The notes: generated by a model not told the origin, from the sequence alone. A DNA stretch of 64,000 bases from Planctomycetaceae bacterium (GCA_900299185.1 OMIV01000343.1:1-64000); one strand, 5' to 3'; shown: positions 19,218-30,071, numbered from the stretch's first letter. Numbers and translations are program-made.

Positions 19218-19420
19218 AAGAAGTCCGTCGAATGATGAAAGACGTCAAGCCAACGATTGCTGCCATGCTAGTCAGCGCGTCATTGAATCTCATCTGTGTG
19301 GATTGGATTTGGCAGCGCGTGATGGTCCCATGACATCGTCAGACGACTGGGCTAAAAGACCGCCCCGCAATTGGCCTGCCGTCCGGCATCTATTTAGTTA
19401 CTCAGCAAGGAGCACGATCC

Positions 19421-20686
19421 GTGTCCGTACAACTCAGTGAGTTTGCCAAAGGTCTCAACGTCGAAACTGCTTTCACCGTCTTGGCTGTGGCCAAGCAATT
19501 GAAAGCCAAAGGTAAGGACGTTGTCGAACTTGAGATTGGCGATAGCCCATTCGACAGCACGGCCCACGCCAAGCAAAGCGGCGCGAAAGCCATCACCGAC
19601 AATTGCTCGCACTATTGCCCGTCGCCTGGTTTGCCGGAGTTTCGTGAGGCTGCTGCAAACTTTGTGAAGGCTGAGTTTGGAATTCATGCACTCGCCTCAA
19701 ACGTTGTTGTTGCACCAGGTGCGAAGGTCTTCGAGCAGTTCTTCTGCGAAGCGTTCCTCAATCCGGGAGATGGCTGCCTGGTCTTCAGCCCGTACTTCCC
19801 GACGTATGTGCCAAACATTCTTCGCCGCAATGCGCGACCGGTTTATGCATCGCTGAAGCAGAGCAACGAGTTCCGTCCGCTGGTTTCGGACATTGAGAAC
19901 TTCCTCAACACCGACCCGTCACCAAAGGCGATCATGCTGAACTCGCCGCATAACCCGACGGGCGGCGTGACGACCGAGCAAGACCTGCGCGACATCGCTG
20001 ATCTGGTTCGAGGCAAGAACGTCGCCGTCTTCAGCGACGAGCCTTACTGCCACATGGTTTGGAAAGGTCGGCATCGTTCGCTGCTCGAACAACCCGGCAT
20101 GATGGATCAGTGTATGGCGGCTTACACCTTCAGTAAGTCCTACAGCATGAGTGGTTGGCGACTGGGCTTCTGCGTTGCGGGTAACGCAATCGCCGATGCG
20201 ACTTCGAAGATGGTCAACACCACGTTGTCGTGTACTCCCCCGATCGTGCAGTTGGCGGGTAAGGCGGCGCTCGAACGAGATTCCGTCGAACGCGATGCCG
20301 TCATGTTGAAGTTCCGCGAGAAGGTCGTGTTGCTAAACGAGGGATTGAATCGCATTCCGGGCATGAAGACGCTCGACCCAACGTCGACCTTCTACGTGTT
20401 TCCGAACGTCGCACCGATCTGCAACAAACTGGGCATCAAGAGCCACGGGCTTGCTCTGTACTTGCTCGACGGAGCCGACGATCACTTCGGCGTTGCATGC
20501 TTGGGCGGCGAATGCTTTGGCGATGCGGGGCAGGGCTTCTTGCGATTTAGCTGTGCCGAGCCCAACGATCGCATTCAGAAGGCAATCGACTTCTTGCCGC
20601 AGGCCTTCGCTCGCACGGACCGCGTGCAGGCTTACCTCGACAAGAATCCGCAGTTCCGTCTGACGACTCCGTACTCGGAAGGCTAA
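19421..20686 (+). CDS. Class I/II pyridoxal-phosphate aminotransferase
   Basis: The 421-residue protein starts at GTG, with AAGGAG 8 bases upstream. Fold type I motifs are complete: NSPHNPTGG (174-182), D206 and Y209 in SDEPYC, and the cofactor lysine K239 in TFSKSYSMSGWRLGF with R247 downstream. The family transfers amino groups between amino acids and 2-oxo acids, and subclass I members include aspartate and aromatic aminotransferases. I cannot assign the substrate. There is no signal peptide, so it is cytoplasmic. A long hairpin follows the stop (see 20718-20779). Confidence 0.93.
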   Translation: MSVQLSEFAKGLNVETAFTVLAVAKQLKAKGKDVVELEIGDSPFDSTAHAKQSGAKAITDNCSHYCPSPGLPEFREAAANFVKAEFGIHALASNVVVAPGAKVFEQFFCEAFLNPGDGCLVFSPYFPTYVPNILRRNARPVYASLKQSNEFRPLVSDIENFLNTDPSPKAIMLNSPHNPTGGVTTEQDLRDIADLVRGKNVAVFSDEPYCHMVWKGRHRSLLEQPGMMDQCMAAYTFSKSYSMSGWRLGFCVAGNAIADATSKMVNTTLSCTPPIVQLAGKAALERDSVERDAVMLKFREKVVLLNEGLNRIPGMKTLDPTSTFYVFPNVAPICNKLGIKSHGLALYLLDGADDHFGVACLGGECFGDAGQGFLRFSCAEPNDRIQKAIDFLPQAFARTDRVQAYLDKNPQFRLTTPYSEG

Positions 20687-20717
20687 GTCCTGCGGATAGT
20701 TTGATGGTGGTTACAAC

Positions 20718-20779
20718 GGGGACTCATCAGGCTTATGGAACGCATCGTTTCGGATCGTTCCTTCGGTCTGATGAGTCTC
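20718..20779 (+). other. Long bipartite hairpin after the aminotransferase gene
   Basis: A 10-12 bp outer stem (GACTCATCAG pairing with CTGATGAGTC) encloses a second 6-bp stem (GGAACG with CGTTCC), with symmetric 6-base internal bulges and a 13-base apical loop. No T-run follows, so it is not a standard terminator. It starts 32 bases after the stop codon and may be a structured 3' end or a small RNA. Confidence 0.55.
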
Positions 20780-20908
20780 TTGTTTCGCACTCAGGAGTTG
20801 TTGCTCTTGAATTGAGGCACATCAGAATCGTGCCCTTCATGAATTCAGAAGCTCTGTCCGAACCGCCTTGTTTGCGCAGTTGATCCTTTTCTTGAGAGGC
20901 TGATCAGC

Positions 20909-22042
20909 ATGCCCACCGAAACCAGCAAGCCCGTCGAGCCGAAGCAATTCACGGTGATTCCGACTCCCCGGCAGATGTCGCAGATCCGCTTTAGTCCCTG
21001 CGGCAAGTTTCTGTTTGCGACCGGGCGAGATGCCAAGATTCATCGTTGGGATGTGACTCAGCCACTGCCTCAACCTGAGCCGACTCCTGATCCTGATCCC
21101 AAAAAGAAAAATGCCAAACCTGCGAAGGCACCCGATCCGGTGTTCGCGAAGTTGCCTGAACTAACTGGGCACGACGGTTGGGTTTCGGGACTGTCGTTTC
21201 ATCCAAAACAACAACAGTTCTTTTCGGCAGATAGTTGGGGCCGAGTCATCGGTTGGTCTTTCGCCGAAGAGCAACCCAAGCCCATCTGGAATCTGAAGGA
21301 TGCTCACGACGGTTGGGTCAGGCAGCTTGCTTTGAGTGCCGATGGAGAGCGGTTGGCGACCTGCGGCAAGGACAAGGTCATTCGACTTTGGTCGACGGTT
21401 GATGGCCGGAAGTTGCAAGAGATCGCGGCTCAAGGTGAGGACGTTTATTCGGTTGCATTTCATCCGAATGGGAAGTCTTTGGTGAGCGGCGATCTCAAAG
21501 GCATCGTCAAGCATTGGGATCTTGCCTCTGGCCTGATGGTTCGCGAGTTCGATGCGAAGATCCTCTACATGCAGTCGATGATTCAGGAAGTTGGCGGAGT
21601 CCGAGTGTTGGTATTCGATGGCGACGGTAAGACGTTGGCCGTTGCGGGGGCTCAGCCAGCAACGGGCGGCTTCGTGCAGTGCTCGCCGATCATCAAGTTC
21701 TTCAATTGGGACGACGGCAAAGAACTGCAGATGGTCAAGCTGGGCGAAAACACTGAAGGCTACGTGCAAGATCTCGCGTTTCACCCCAGTGGCTATTGGG
21801 CTGGCGTCTGCAGTGGTCAGCCCGGACGTGGACGCTACTTCCTGCATCGAGTGGGCGATGCCGCGCCGTTCTTTACCGGTGACAAGGCCATGCCCAATTG
21901 TCATTCGTTGTCGCTGCATCCCAACGGTTCGCGCTTCGCCGTGATTTCAAACGAAGGCACGTTCGGCCAAAGAAAGTCGATGGCTCGCGAAGGGATCTAT
22001 CCCGGTAACACATCGCCGATTCACATCTTCGACTTGGCGTAG
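20909..22042 (+). CDS. WD40-repeat protein
   Basis: This 377-residue soluble protein is built of WD40-like repeats with the usual endings, for example KVIRLWS, IVKHWDLAS and KIHRWDVT, and the GHDGWVSGLSFHP type of repeat start. About six or seven repeats can be counted, enough for one propeller. A Pro/Lys-rich linker (about 55-75) interrupts the first blade. No enzyme domain or signal peptide is present. It is probably a scaffold for protein-protein contacts; the partner is unknown. A modest AGAGG sequence lies about 10 bases before the ATG. Confidence 0.87.
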   Translation: MPTETSKPVEPKQFTVIPTPRQMSQIRFSPCGKFLFATGRDAKIHRWDVTQPLPQPEPTPDPDPKKKNAKPAKAPDPVFAKLPELTGHDGWVSGLSFHPKQQQFFSADSWGRVIGWSFAEEQPKPIWNLKDAHDGWVRQLALSADGERLATCGKDKVIRLWSTVDGRKLQEIAAQGEDVYSVAFHPNGKSLVSGDLKGIVKHWDLASGLMVREFDAKILYMQSMIQEVGGVRVLVFDGDGKTLAVAGAQPATGGFVQCSPIIKFFNWDDGKELQMVKLGENTEGYVQDLAFHPSGYWAGVCSGQPGRGRYFLHRVGDAAPFFTGDKAMPNCHSLSLHPNGSRFAVISNEGTFGQRKSMAREGIYPGNTSPIHIFDLA

Positions 22043-22100
22043 CCTTGGTACTCACGCCGACTATTGTCTCTGAAACCGCTGTGTCAGAAACCTTACTTCG

Positions 22101-23768
<1,668 letters not shown>

Positions 23769-23864
23769 GAAGAGATTCCTCGATGAGATTCAGATAATTC
23801 AGAGTCGTGAGTCATAGCGAATCTTGAGCGAGTTTGACTGGCAGCTTCTGTTCCCTTTCGGTGG

Positions 23865-24323
23865 TTACAAAAATCGCCACTCACGAAACGTGGCTGCCTG
23901 ACCGGCGAACTTGCCATGCTCGTCGATCAAGTTCCAAACAGTGGCTTGAGGTAAGAAGAAGCGGCGACCAGTGCTGGAGATCCGAATGCCCGAGTAATCG
24001 TCGACGTAGCCGTCGCGCGTGGTGCGTTCCAGTAAGCGAGCTCGCTCTTCGCGGTGCATCGGCTCGGCGGTTAATCGTGAGGGCGTTTGGCAGAAACGCT
24101 CAAGATCTAGCTCCCACAAGTTGAGAGCGGTTTGATTGCCATAGTTCAGGATTGGATCGGCTTGAGTGCCATGCGACACCACGACGAAGGACGCGTCGAA
24201 CAATCGCTGCGCTTGGTCTTCGAGTGAGCCCGAACGATCAATGAGGTCGCTGCCGACCCAGTGGCGATACGAGTTCAGCAGCAGTTGAGAATGGCTATCA
24301 CGATCAATTGTCGGTGCGGTCAA
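23865..24323 (-). CDS. MEKHLA domain protein
   Basis: The 152-residue protein uses a TTG start with AAGGA 7 bases upstream. The MEKHLA signature is clear: NYGNQTALNLWELD, PSRLTAEPMHREERARLLE, GYVDDYSGIRISSTGRRF, and the closing QATVWNLID. MEKHLA domains are PAS-like and are known as stand-alone bacterial proteins and as the C-terminus of plant HD-ZIP III factors, where they are thought to sense a signal. It probably shares a transcript with the acyl-CoA synthetase 96 bases downstream. The function in bacteria is unknown. Confidence 0.9.
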   Translation of the reverse strand: MTAPTIDRDSHSQLLLNSYRHWVGSDLIDRSGSLEDQAQRLFDASFVVVSHGTQADPILNYGNQTALNLWELDLERFCQTPSRLTAEPMHREERARLLERTTRDGYVDDYSGIRISSTGRRFFLPQATVWNLIDEHGKFAGQAATFREWRFL

Positions 24324-25043
24324 GTTGGGTTCCTTGTGAGGTCTCGATTGATGTCGAAACGCTGACCATCGATTGGAAGCGACGATTTCGCCAGCTTCGT
24401 AGTAGTGCCTATGGAAGATGGCCGCAGCGTATGGCTGCCACCTCTGGAGTCGAAGTGAGGTCTCGACGTTTTGACGTTGAATCGCACCATTGACTTGAGT
24501 CGAGATGGCTCTTTGGATTCGAAATTCAACAGGCGATATCAGCGGCGCGGATTCAAGAACTTCTGGCGATTCGAAAGTCTTCTACGGCAGCGCAGGCTGA
24601 ATCAGCGGTTCCCAATCGAGTGATGCCCACTTTCAGCTCGGAGTTTCGGAGTTGTCCGCATAGACGGAACTGGCGGCACGGGTTTCACATCGTCCTGCGA
24701 GATTTGACCAATCAAACGCCCGTGACGTCGTAGGGGCTGACGATGACTGAGGCACAATGTGTCGGCTGAGTCTCGTCAGAGCCTCAACCTTTCAATCGCC
24801 CGTGGCTCGGGGGCCACCTCTAAGCCACATCGCGAGTGATCGGTACGACTTATTGCCAGGCGCTCGTGCGAATGCAGACCCAAGGATGGGCAACTCCTAA
24901 CGGGTTCGTCGTTGCATGGGACGTCGACGATTGGGGAATGACCTCAATCAGCCGCTATTCACATCGTCGAAATCAAGGATTCGAACCCCTCGTAAGCGAG
25001 ACGCGAGCGAGCTTGGGTCATTTGAGCCGAAGGAGTCACTGCG
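24324..25043. other. Long intergenic region before csrA
   Basis: About 720 bases separate the MEKHLA and csrA genes. No frame in it has convincing composition. It is bounded on the right by AAGGAG, 8 bases before the csrA ATG. The gap is large enough to hold the divergent promoters and possibly an untranslated RNA, but I see no strong stem with a T-run. The 12-mer GTGAGGTCTCGA occurs twice (near 24336 and 24458). Confidence 0.45.
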
Positions 25044-25265
25044 ATGCTGGTACTGTCGAGACAGCGCGATGAGAGCATCATCATCGGCGACAATATTGTG
25101 ATTACGATCGTTGACATCCGCGGTGACAAGGTGCGCCTTGGGATCGATGCTCCCAAGGAAGTGCCAGTTCATCGCCGTGAAGTTTACGAAGCCATTCAAC
25201 GCGAGCATGGTCGTGCTGGCTCGACTGGCGGAACTGTTGCTGAAGGCCAGCCCACAACGGCTTGA
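25044..25265 (+). CDS. csrA: Carbon storage regulator CsrA
   Basis: This 73-residue protein matches CsrA from the first residue ([20 protein letters not shown]). It has the conserved [22 protein letters not shown] core with L4, R6, V40-R44-type RNA-contact residues and a short Gly/Thr-rich tail. CsrA binds GGA motifs in mRNA leaders as a dimer and alters translation and stability; in many bacteria it also controls flagellar genes. AAGGAG precedes the start, which is itself a possible CsrA site for autoregulation (inference). A strong terminator lies about 75 bases after the stop. Confidence 0.97.
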   Translation: MLVLSRQRDESIIIGDNIVITIVDIRGDKVRLGIDAPKEVPVHRREVYEAIQREHGRAGSTGGTVAEGQPTTA

Positions 25266-25337
25266 TCTTCCGCGAAACAAGCTTGTGAGCTTGTTCGTCG
25301 CGTTTTGAGTGCGAGCTGCTTGCTCTCACTCTTTTCG

Positions 25338-25376
25338 AAAGGCCCTCGGTGTTTGCCGAGGGCCTTTTCGTTTTTG
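25338..25376 (+). terminator. Rho-independent terminator of csrA
   Basis: The stem AAAGGCCCTCGG / CCGAGGGCCTTTT (11-12 bp, 6-base loop) is followed by CGTTTTT. It lies about 73 bases after the csrA stop. A second, shorter hairpin (AACAAGCT / AGCTTGTT) sits between, without a T-run. Confidence 0.9.
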
Positions 25377-25380
25377 GGCA

Positions 25381-25445
25381 CTCCGCGTTCTCTACTGCTC
25401 GGCGATGAGTGATTCTTTCACCACAGAACAGCAGAGGACTCAGAG
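25381..25445. repeat. Palindromic repeat, CTCTGCGTT family, copy 1
   Basis: Two arms in inverted orientation (25381-25408 and 25417-25445) match each other at about 20 of 28 positions across an 8-base loop. Each arm resembles the arms of the element at 34331-34398, for example CTCCGCGTTCTCTACTGCTC here versus CTCTGCGTTCCCCGCTGCTC there. It sits directly after the csrA terminator. Confidence 0.65.
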
Positions 25446-25929
25446 CAAAGACACGCGGGCCGCAGTCGAAGCAAGGCTTGGGTGGATGCTGTCGATCCCG
25501 CTCAAGAATCATCATCAATCGCGGAGAGCCCGTTCTTATGCCCGAGGAAGCGGTTCGCAGATCTCTTGTTTGAGTGAACTGCATCTCGGTGATGGCAGCA
25601 GTTGATGCGCCTCAATGTTTTGATGATCGCACGCAGAGGATGCTCAGGCGGATGCGATCAACGATTTGAGTTGTCCACGCGAGGGTGTTGCCGATGGCGC
25701 CTACTTCATGCGAGACCCGATGGTTCGACGATCCAGCCGCATGGCGATTGAGCGTGCTCGCTGACTGATTCCAGAAACGAAACCGCCCCCGACATCTATC
25801 CTTGCGGATTCCCAGAGATGTCGGAGGCAGATCGGAGTTTGGAGGCGGGCGTCTCATCTCAAGTGCCCACCGAATATGTCTTGCTTGGCGAACCGCATGA
25901 TCGCGATTTCGCTGTTGATGGCTGAATAA
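25446..25929. other. Intergenic region between csrA and the histidine kinase
   Basis: This convergent gap of nearly 500 bases contains no frame I would accept as a gene and no further terminator. It may hold the 3' end of the leftward kinase transcript. I see nothing else in it. Confidence 0.45.
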
Positions 25930-26715
25930 CTATGCCGACTTGCGACTGGCTGCGGGCTTCGCGAGCGGAAGCTTGAGGGTGAATGTCGTGCCTTGCCCAA
26001 CCGTGCTCTCGACTCGCATCCGCCCCTTATGAGCTTCGATCACTTCTTTGCAGAACGAGAGCCCCAGTCCTGTGCCACCTTGTCCGAGTTCATCTGCGGT
26101 CTTGGTCGTGAAGAAGGGCTCAAAGATTTTCCGCATGTGCTCGGCAGGGATGCCCGAACCGGTATCACGGACGAAGAGTTCGCCCATGCCTTTGTCTTCA
26201 CTCAGGCGAACTCCCACCGTCAGCATGCCGCCATCTTTCATGGCTTGTCGCGCGTTGACGATGAGGTTCATCAAGACTTGATGCAGTTGCGAGACGTTGA
26301 CCTCGCAAATGGGGTTAGCCAACACGTCTGCCTGTAGCCGGATACGATGCATCTGCAGGTCTTTTTCGACGAGCACGAGCACATCCGCGAGCACTTGACC
26401 AAGATCAATTTCGTCGCGGCGATCTCCTTTGGGACGGGCGTAAGCCAGCATCCCGGTGGTGATCTTCGAGGCTCGCTGCCCAGCCGACAGGATGCGGTCA
26501 AATGCTTTGTCTCGCGTGTTGGCGTCCTTATGTCGGAGCCCCATTTTCGCGTAATTGATGACGGTAGTCAGGATGTTGTTGAACTCGTGAGTGATCGACG
26601 ACGCCAACTGACCGACGTTTGCCAGTCGTTGAGCGTGGGCGAGTGCATCCTTGAGCCGCGCGTTCTCGGCTTCCAATTCGGTGAGTCGGTTTTGGAGCGA
26701 TTCAGGCGAGTTCAT
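25930..26715 (-). CDS. Soluble sensor histidine kinase (NtrB-like)
   Basis: The 261-residue kinase has a short N-terminal coiled coil (about 4-32) and no membrane segment or PAS domain. The H-box is ASSITHEFNNILT with H43 as the phospho-acceptor, and the ATPase domain shows the N-box around N154, DTGSGIP at 184-190, FFTTK at 201-205 and GGTGLGLS at 213-220. It autophosphorylates and passes phosphate to a response regulator, but none is encoded beside it. The very short sensor region suggests that a partner protein controls it through the coiled coil. It is smaller than typical NtrB (about 350 residues). The function is otherwise unassigned. Confidence 0.92.
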   Translation of the reverse strand: MNSPESLQNRLTELEAENARLKDALAHAQRLANVGQLASSITHEFNNILTTVINYAKMGLRHKDANTRDKAFDRILSAGQRASKITTGMLAYARPKGDRRDEIDLGQVLADVLVLVEKDLQMHRIRLQADVLANPICEVNVSQLHQVLMNLIVNARQAMKDGGMLTVGVRLSEDKGMGELFVRDTGSGIPAEHMRKIFEPFFTTKTADELGQGGTGLGLSFCKEVIEAHKGRMRVESTVGQGTTFTLKLPLAKPAASRKSA

Positions 26716-27315
26716 GAGTTCGTCAAACTTGAAGAGAAAAAGGTCGGCGCGTCGAAATCATGCCAATGGCGCGAGATCTGCGCTTCGGCACATCGGATAT
26801 CGGCGAGGCACGCCCAGAAATAGAGCCTACGACCGTTACAACGCAAACTCGCGTCAGAATCGCGCAGTTCGAAGCTCTCTGGATCGTTCGCTTGAAGTCA
26901 ACGAGTGCTGTCTGGCGCTGCCGTCTCTGCTTCAGCCGGCGAGCATTTCGAAACTGCGTAGCTTGGGAATCGAAAACTTGAGGCGTTTCGTTGCTTCTGC
27001 GGTCGATGCCACGAATTCGATCAAGTCGGCGATCAGCGATTCGGATTGATGGCTCAGCAGCGACGCGTGACATTGAAGGTCACTGATTCGCTCCGAAGGC
27101 GCGTCATGAAGTGACAAATCCTCCGGGCGTGATTGACCAACTTCTTCGGCACTCGGTCGGAGGTATTAGTGATGGATTTGGAGGTTCGAGAGACCGTTCT
27201 CGGTGCATTCAGAAAGCATGAACTACGTTTGGTTGACTTGTGGCAGGGAATGCTCGCCGGTCGCTGTGAGTCTTGATCGGTTGCCCAATCACCTTACTAA
27301 AGAGGAGGACTGTTG
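26716..27315. other. Divergent intergenic region before the Flp pilin
   Basis: These 600 bases separate the leftward kinase from the rightward pilin gene and must hold two promoters. The frames present are Arg/Ser-rich and unconvincing. The only clear element is the strong AGAGGAGGA site before the pilin start. Confidence 0.45.
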
Positions 27316-27477
27316 ATGTCTGACATGCTTGGTCGTGTGAAGCGTTTTCTGGTTTCAGAAGATGGTCCGACCAGCGTCGAGTACGCATTCCTCGGTGCAT
27401 TCATCATCGCAGTCTGTGTGGCTGCCATCGGGAATGTGGGCACTTCGACGAACGAGTACTTCCAACGTATGAACTAG
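27316..27477 (+). CDS. Flp/Fap-type pilin subunit, 53 aa
   Basis: This short gene encodes 53 residues: a 17-residue charged leader, then G17 followed by PTSVEYAFLGAFIIAV. E22 and Y23 fall at +5 and +6 after the predicted cut, as in Flp pilins processed by a TadV-type peptidase. The hydrophobic helix spans about 24-41, and the mature protein is about 36 residues. Flp pilins polymerise into adhesive pili through the Tad machine; a TadB/C-like platform protein is encoded at 16777-17622, but no other tad gene is here. AGAGGAGGA lies 6 bases before the ATG, the strongest such site in the window, and a good terminator follows 20 bases after the stop. High expression is likely. Confidence 0.9.
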   Translation: MSDMLGRVKRFLVSEDGPTSVEYAFLGAFIIAVCVAAIGNVGTSTNEYFQRMN

Positions 27478-27496
27478 ATCTGCAACTCCAAAAACA

Positions 27497-27544
27497 AACG
27501 CTCCGCGATATCACTAGCAGATGTCGCGGAGCGTTTTTGTTTTA
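27497..27544 (+). terminator. Rho-independent terminator of the Flp pilin gene
   Basis: The perfect stem AACGCTCCGCGA / TCGCGGAGCGTT (12 bp, 15-base loop) is followed by TTTGTTTT. It lies 20 bases after the pilin stop codon. On the other strand it could also help end the leftward M24 peptidase transcript. Confidence 0.92.
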
Positions 27545-27604
27545 GGAGCACGCGTCTCACTTCCATTGAGGGGACGTGACGTGATGGCCATCTAACCCGA
27601 CGGC

Positions 27605-28795
27605 TCAGTATTGCCCGAGGATTGGAACGATGGCTCGTTGAAGTTCGCCACCTGTAACATGCACGGTTCCCTGGCCGTCGACGTAGACGTTGATTTCGCT
27701 GCGGACTCCGAACTCGGGCAGATAGATGCCGGGCTCGACTGAGAAGCAGGTATTGCGCATCACCAGCCGCTCTTCGCGAGTTTCGAGATTGTCCATGTTC
27801 GCACCATTGCCATGTACCTCTTGGCCGATGCTATGGCCGGTGCGATGAACGAAGTTCGCGCCGTAGCCTGCATCCTCAATCACTTTGCGACAGGCATCAT
27901 CCACTTGCCAACCACGTAGCGGCTGACTGGTTGCGTAGGCTTTCTTAACGGTCTCGATCGCTGCGTCGCGCGCGGCGGCCACGACGTTAAAGGCCTTGGT
28001 GAATTGGCTGGGGACTTCCTTGCCGACGAATCCCGTTCGAGTGAGGTCGCTATAGACCGAGCGCGGCCGATCACACTTGGCCCAGAGGTCGACGAGAATA
28101 AAGTCGCCTTCGCGAACTTCGGTTCGGGCGCCCGTGCCGGTTTCGTAATGAGGGTCGCCGCTGTTTGGCCCGACTCCAACGATGGGTGGGTGGTAAGTCG
28201 TCAAACCGTGCTTGTGAAAGTGATCCATGATGGCGTCGCGGATGGCGACCTCGGTGGTAAAGCCGTGCTCGCGAACGTGCTTGGCGATGTGGCTCCAGGC
28301 AACTTCGTAAGCCGAGTTCGTATGCACGGCAGCTTCGAAGTGCATCTTGGCTTGCTCGTCATCCCACGTGGCTTCGAAGGCTTGAATGAGATTGCCCGAT
28401 GGCACGATTTCGACACCGAGGCCGCGCACGAACTCAATCGTTCCACCGTCGACTCGGGAGATGTAGGGATTCGAAACGCCCGGCGAATACTCCATCGCCA
28501 CGACCTTTTGGCCGCTCACCAGATGCTTGATGCCGGCTTCGAGTTCTTGCCATTTGAGATACACAGTCTTTGAACCGGGTAGATGATCGAGAGCACCGGA
28601 CTCGATGCGATGAACCAACTTCAGTGGTTCGCCAGTGCGCGGGATGAGGTAGAAGAAACGACGCGAACCCATTTGGTCGGGAGCTAGTTCCAGAACTCGC
28701 CGCGCCAGAATGTTGCTGCCTCGGAAGTCGTAGAGCAGCCAAGCATCGAGATTGAGTTCCGTCAGAGCAGCTTGAATGCGATGCAGGTCAAACAT
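27605..28795 (-). CDS. M24 family metallopeptidase (Xaa-Pro aminopeptidase-like)
   Basis: The 396-residue protein has an N-terminal creatinase-like domain (about 1-150) and a C-terminal pita-bread M24 domain (about 155-390). All five metal ligands are visible: D236 in VDLWAK, D250 in SDLTRTG, H321 in HRTGHSIG, E354 in SVEPGIYL and E367 in GVRSEINV. Such enzymes remove the first residue of peptides with proline in position two and use two metal ions. Substrate specificity cannot be read from the sequence. AAGGA lies 7 bases before the ATG. No signal peptide is present, so it is cytoplasmic. Confidence 0.94.
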   Translation of the reverse strand: MFDLHRIQAALTELNLDAWLLYDFRGSNILARRVLELAPDQMGSRRFFYLIPRTGEPLKLVHRIESGALDHLPGSKTVYLKWQELEAGIKHLVSGQKVVAMEYSPGVSNPYISRVDGGTIEFVRGLGVEIVPSGNLIQAFEATWDDEQAKMHFEAAVHTNSAYEVAWSHIAKHVREHGFTTEVAIRDAIMDHFHKHGLTTYHPPIVGVGPNSGDPHYETGTGARTEVREGDFILVDLWAKCDRPRSVYSDLTRTGFVGKEVPSQFTKAFNVVAAARDAAIETVKKAYATSQPLRGWQVDDACRKVIEDAGYGANFVHRTGHSIGQEVHGNGANMDNLETREERLVMRNTCFSVEPGIYLPEFGVRSEINVYVDGQGTVHVTGGELQRAIVPILGQY

Positions 28796-29117
28796 GGGTT
28801 GATCCTTCGTTGTGCACGTTCGAAACGATGTGCTTCAGTGAGAGAAAACAGATTCGCCGCGCGAGCGTGTGATGACTTCCGTGTCGGTCGAGTTGACTAC
28901 GAAGACCACGTGCGACTCGGCACGCCTGGAAAACACGGGGCTAGATAAGGCTTTCGAAGCTTCGCCGAAAGTCGTCTTGAGGCATCGTTCGGCGTTCTTC
29001 TATCACTCCGGCCCCTCCGCCAGCTCTTTCCATGAGCCGGCATCGTCACGTCTTGTTGGTCGAGTACGTCGGCCTGCAATTCCCCTTGCCTCGCAGTTCG
29101 CTTCCAAGGATTCGGAG
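28796..29117. other. Divergent intergenic region
   Basis: This gap of about 320 bases lies between the M24 peptidase and the M48 lipoprotein. The rightward frame is open through most of it (ATG at 28869), but the encoded sequence shows no family features before residue 84, so I treat it as leader. An AAGGA site precedes 29118. Confidence 0.5.
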
Positions 29118-30026
29118 ATGGCGCTGCTCAAAGCTTCGTTTTCGCAGTTTGTACGTCGTCGGTCTCGACCTCTTGCCGTTGGTTTTGGTGTGCTTGGCGT
29201 GTGCCTGGTTTGCTGGGGCTGCCGCACCACACCGGTCAGCGGTCGTCAGCAATTGGTGCTGGTGCCTGAAGAGCAAGAAATCCAGATGGGCATCACGGCT
29301 TACGATGATGTTCTCAAGAAAGAGCCGCTTTCGAAGAAGCAGCAATACATTGCGGCGGTTGAACGAGTCGGTAAACGCATCGCGGCCGTAGCTGGTCGAG
29401 ATGACTTCAAGTGGGAATTCAAAGTCATTGAGTCCGACACTCAGAACGCCTTCTGTCTGCCCGGCGGCAAGGTCGCGGTTTACGAAGGCATCATTCCGAT
29501 CTGCGAAAGCGAAGCAGGTTTGGCTGTGGTGATGTCGCACGAGATCGCGCATGCGTTGGCTCGTCATGGCGGCGAACGCATGACTCAGCAGAACATCAAG
29601 AACCTCGGTGGCAAAGCCGTGGATTGGGTGATGCAGGAGCAGGACGATTCCAAGAAGAAGATCGTGCAGACCGCTTACGGTGTGGCTTCCGAGTATGGAG
29701 TAATCCTTCCATATAGCCGCAAGCACGAGAGCGAGGCCGACTTGATTGGCATCGAGCTGCTGGCCAAGGCTGGGTACGACCCCAGCGAGGCTCCACGATT
29801 CTGGGAGCGATTCGGAGGAGCGAAGGCTGGCAAAGAAACGCCGCCGTGGCTGTCGACACATCCCTCTGATGCTCAGCGAGCGGCTGACTTGCGAGCGGCC
29901 TTGCCCAAGGCGATGCAAATCTATGAGCAAGTCCCAGAGAAGGTCGGCCTGGGGATCAAGCTGGTCACAGTCGAATCAACGAACATCAAAGACCCCTCCA
30001 TTGCCGGGACGACTCGGTTTCGGTGA
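29118..30026 (+). CDS. M48 family metalloprotease, predicted lipoprotein
   Basis: From ATG 29118 the product is 302 residues. The signal segment (about 18-34) ends in CWGC, with C35 followed by RTTPVSGRQQL, the usual start of lipoprotein M48 proteases. The zinc site is HEIAH at 141-145 with the third ligand in HESEAD at 203-208. The family includes BepA and YcaL/LoiP, which are periplasmic quality-control proteases acting on outer-membrane proteins. No TPR domain follows the catalytic domain, so it resembles the short LoiP/YcaL type, not BepA. A longer frame starts at 28869 but lacks features. AAGGA lies about 8 bases before 29118. Confidence 0.9.
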   Translation: MALLKASFSQFVRRRSRPLAVGFGVLGVCLVCWGCRTTPVSGRQQLVLVPEEQEIQMGITAYDDVLKKEPLSKKQQYIAAVERVGKRIAAVAGRDDFKWEFKVIESDTQNAFCLPGGKVAVYEGIIPICESEAGLAVVMSHEIAHALARHGGERMTQQNIKNLGGKAVDWVMQEQDDSKKKIVQTAYGVASEYGVILPYSRKHESEADLIGIELLAKAGYDPSEAPRFWERFGGAKAGKETPPWLSTHPSDAQRAADLRAALPKAMQIYEQVPEKVGLGIKLVTVESTNIKDPSIAGTTRFR

Positions 30027-30071
30027 GGTCACATTGGAACTAGCCGCAGTGGGTTGTGCGGCGTCAGTCTC

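Noticed and set aside
24972-24992. T-loop-like string ATTCGAACC suggesting a minus-strand tRNA
   Set aside because: The flanking bases do not make a T-stem of five pairs, and no acceptor or anticodon stem can be folded around it.
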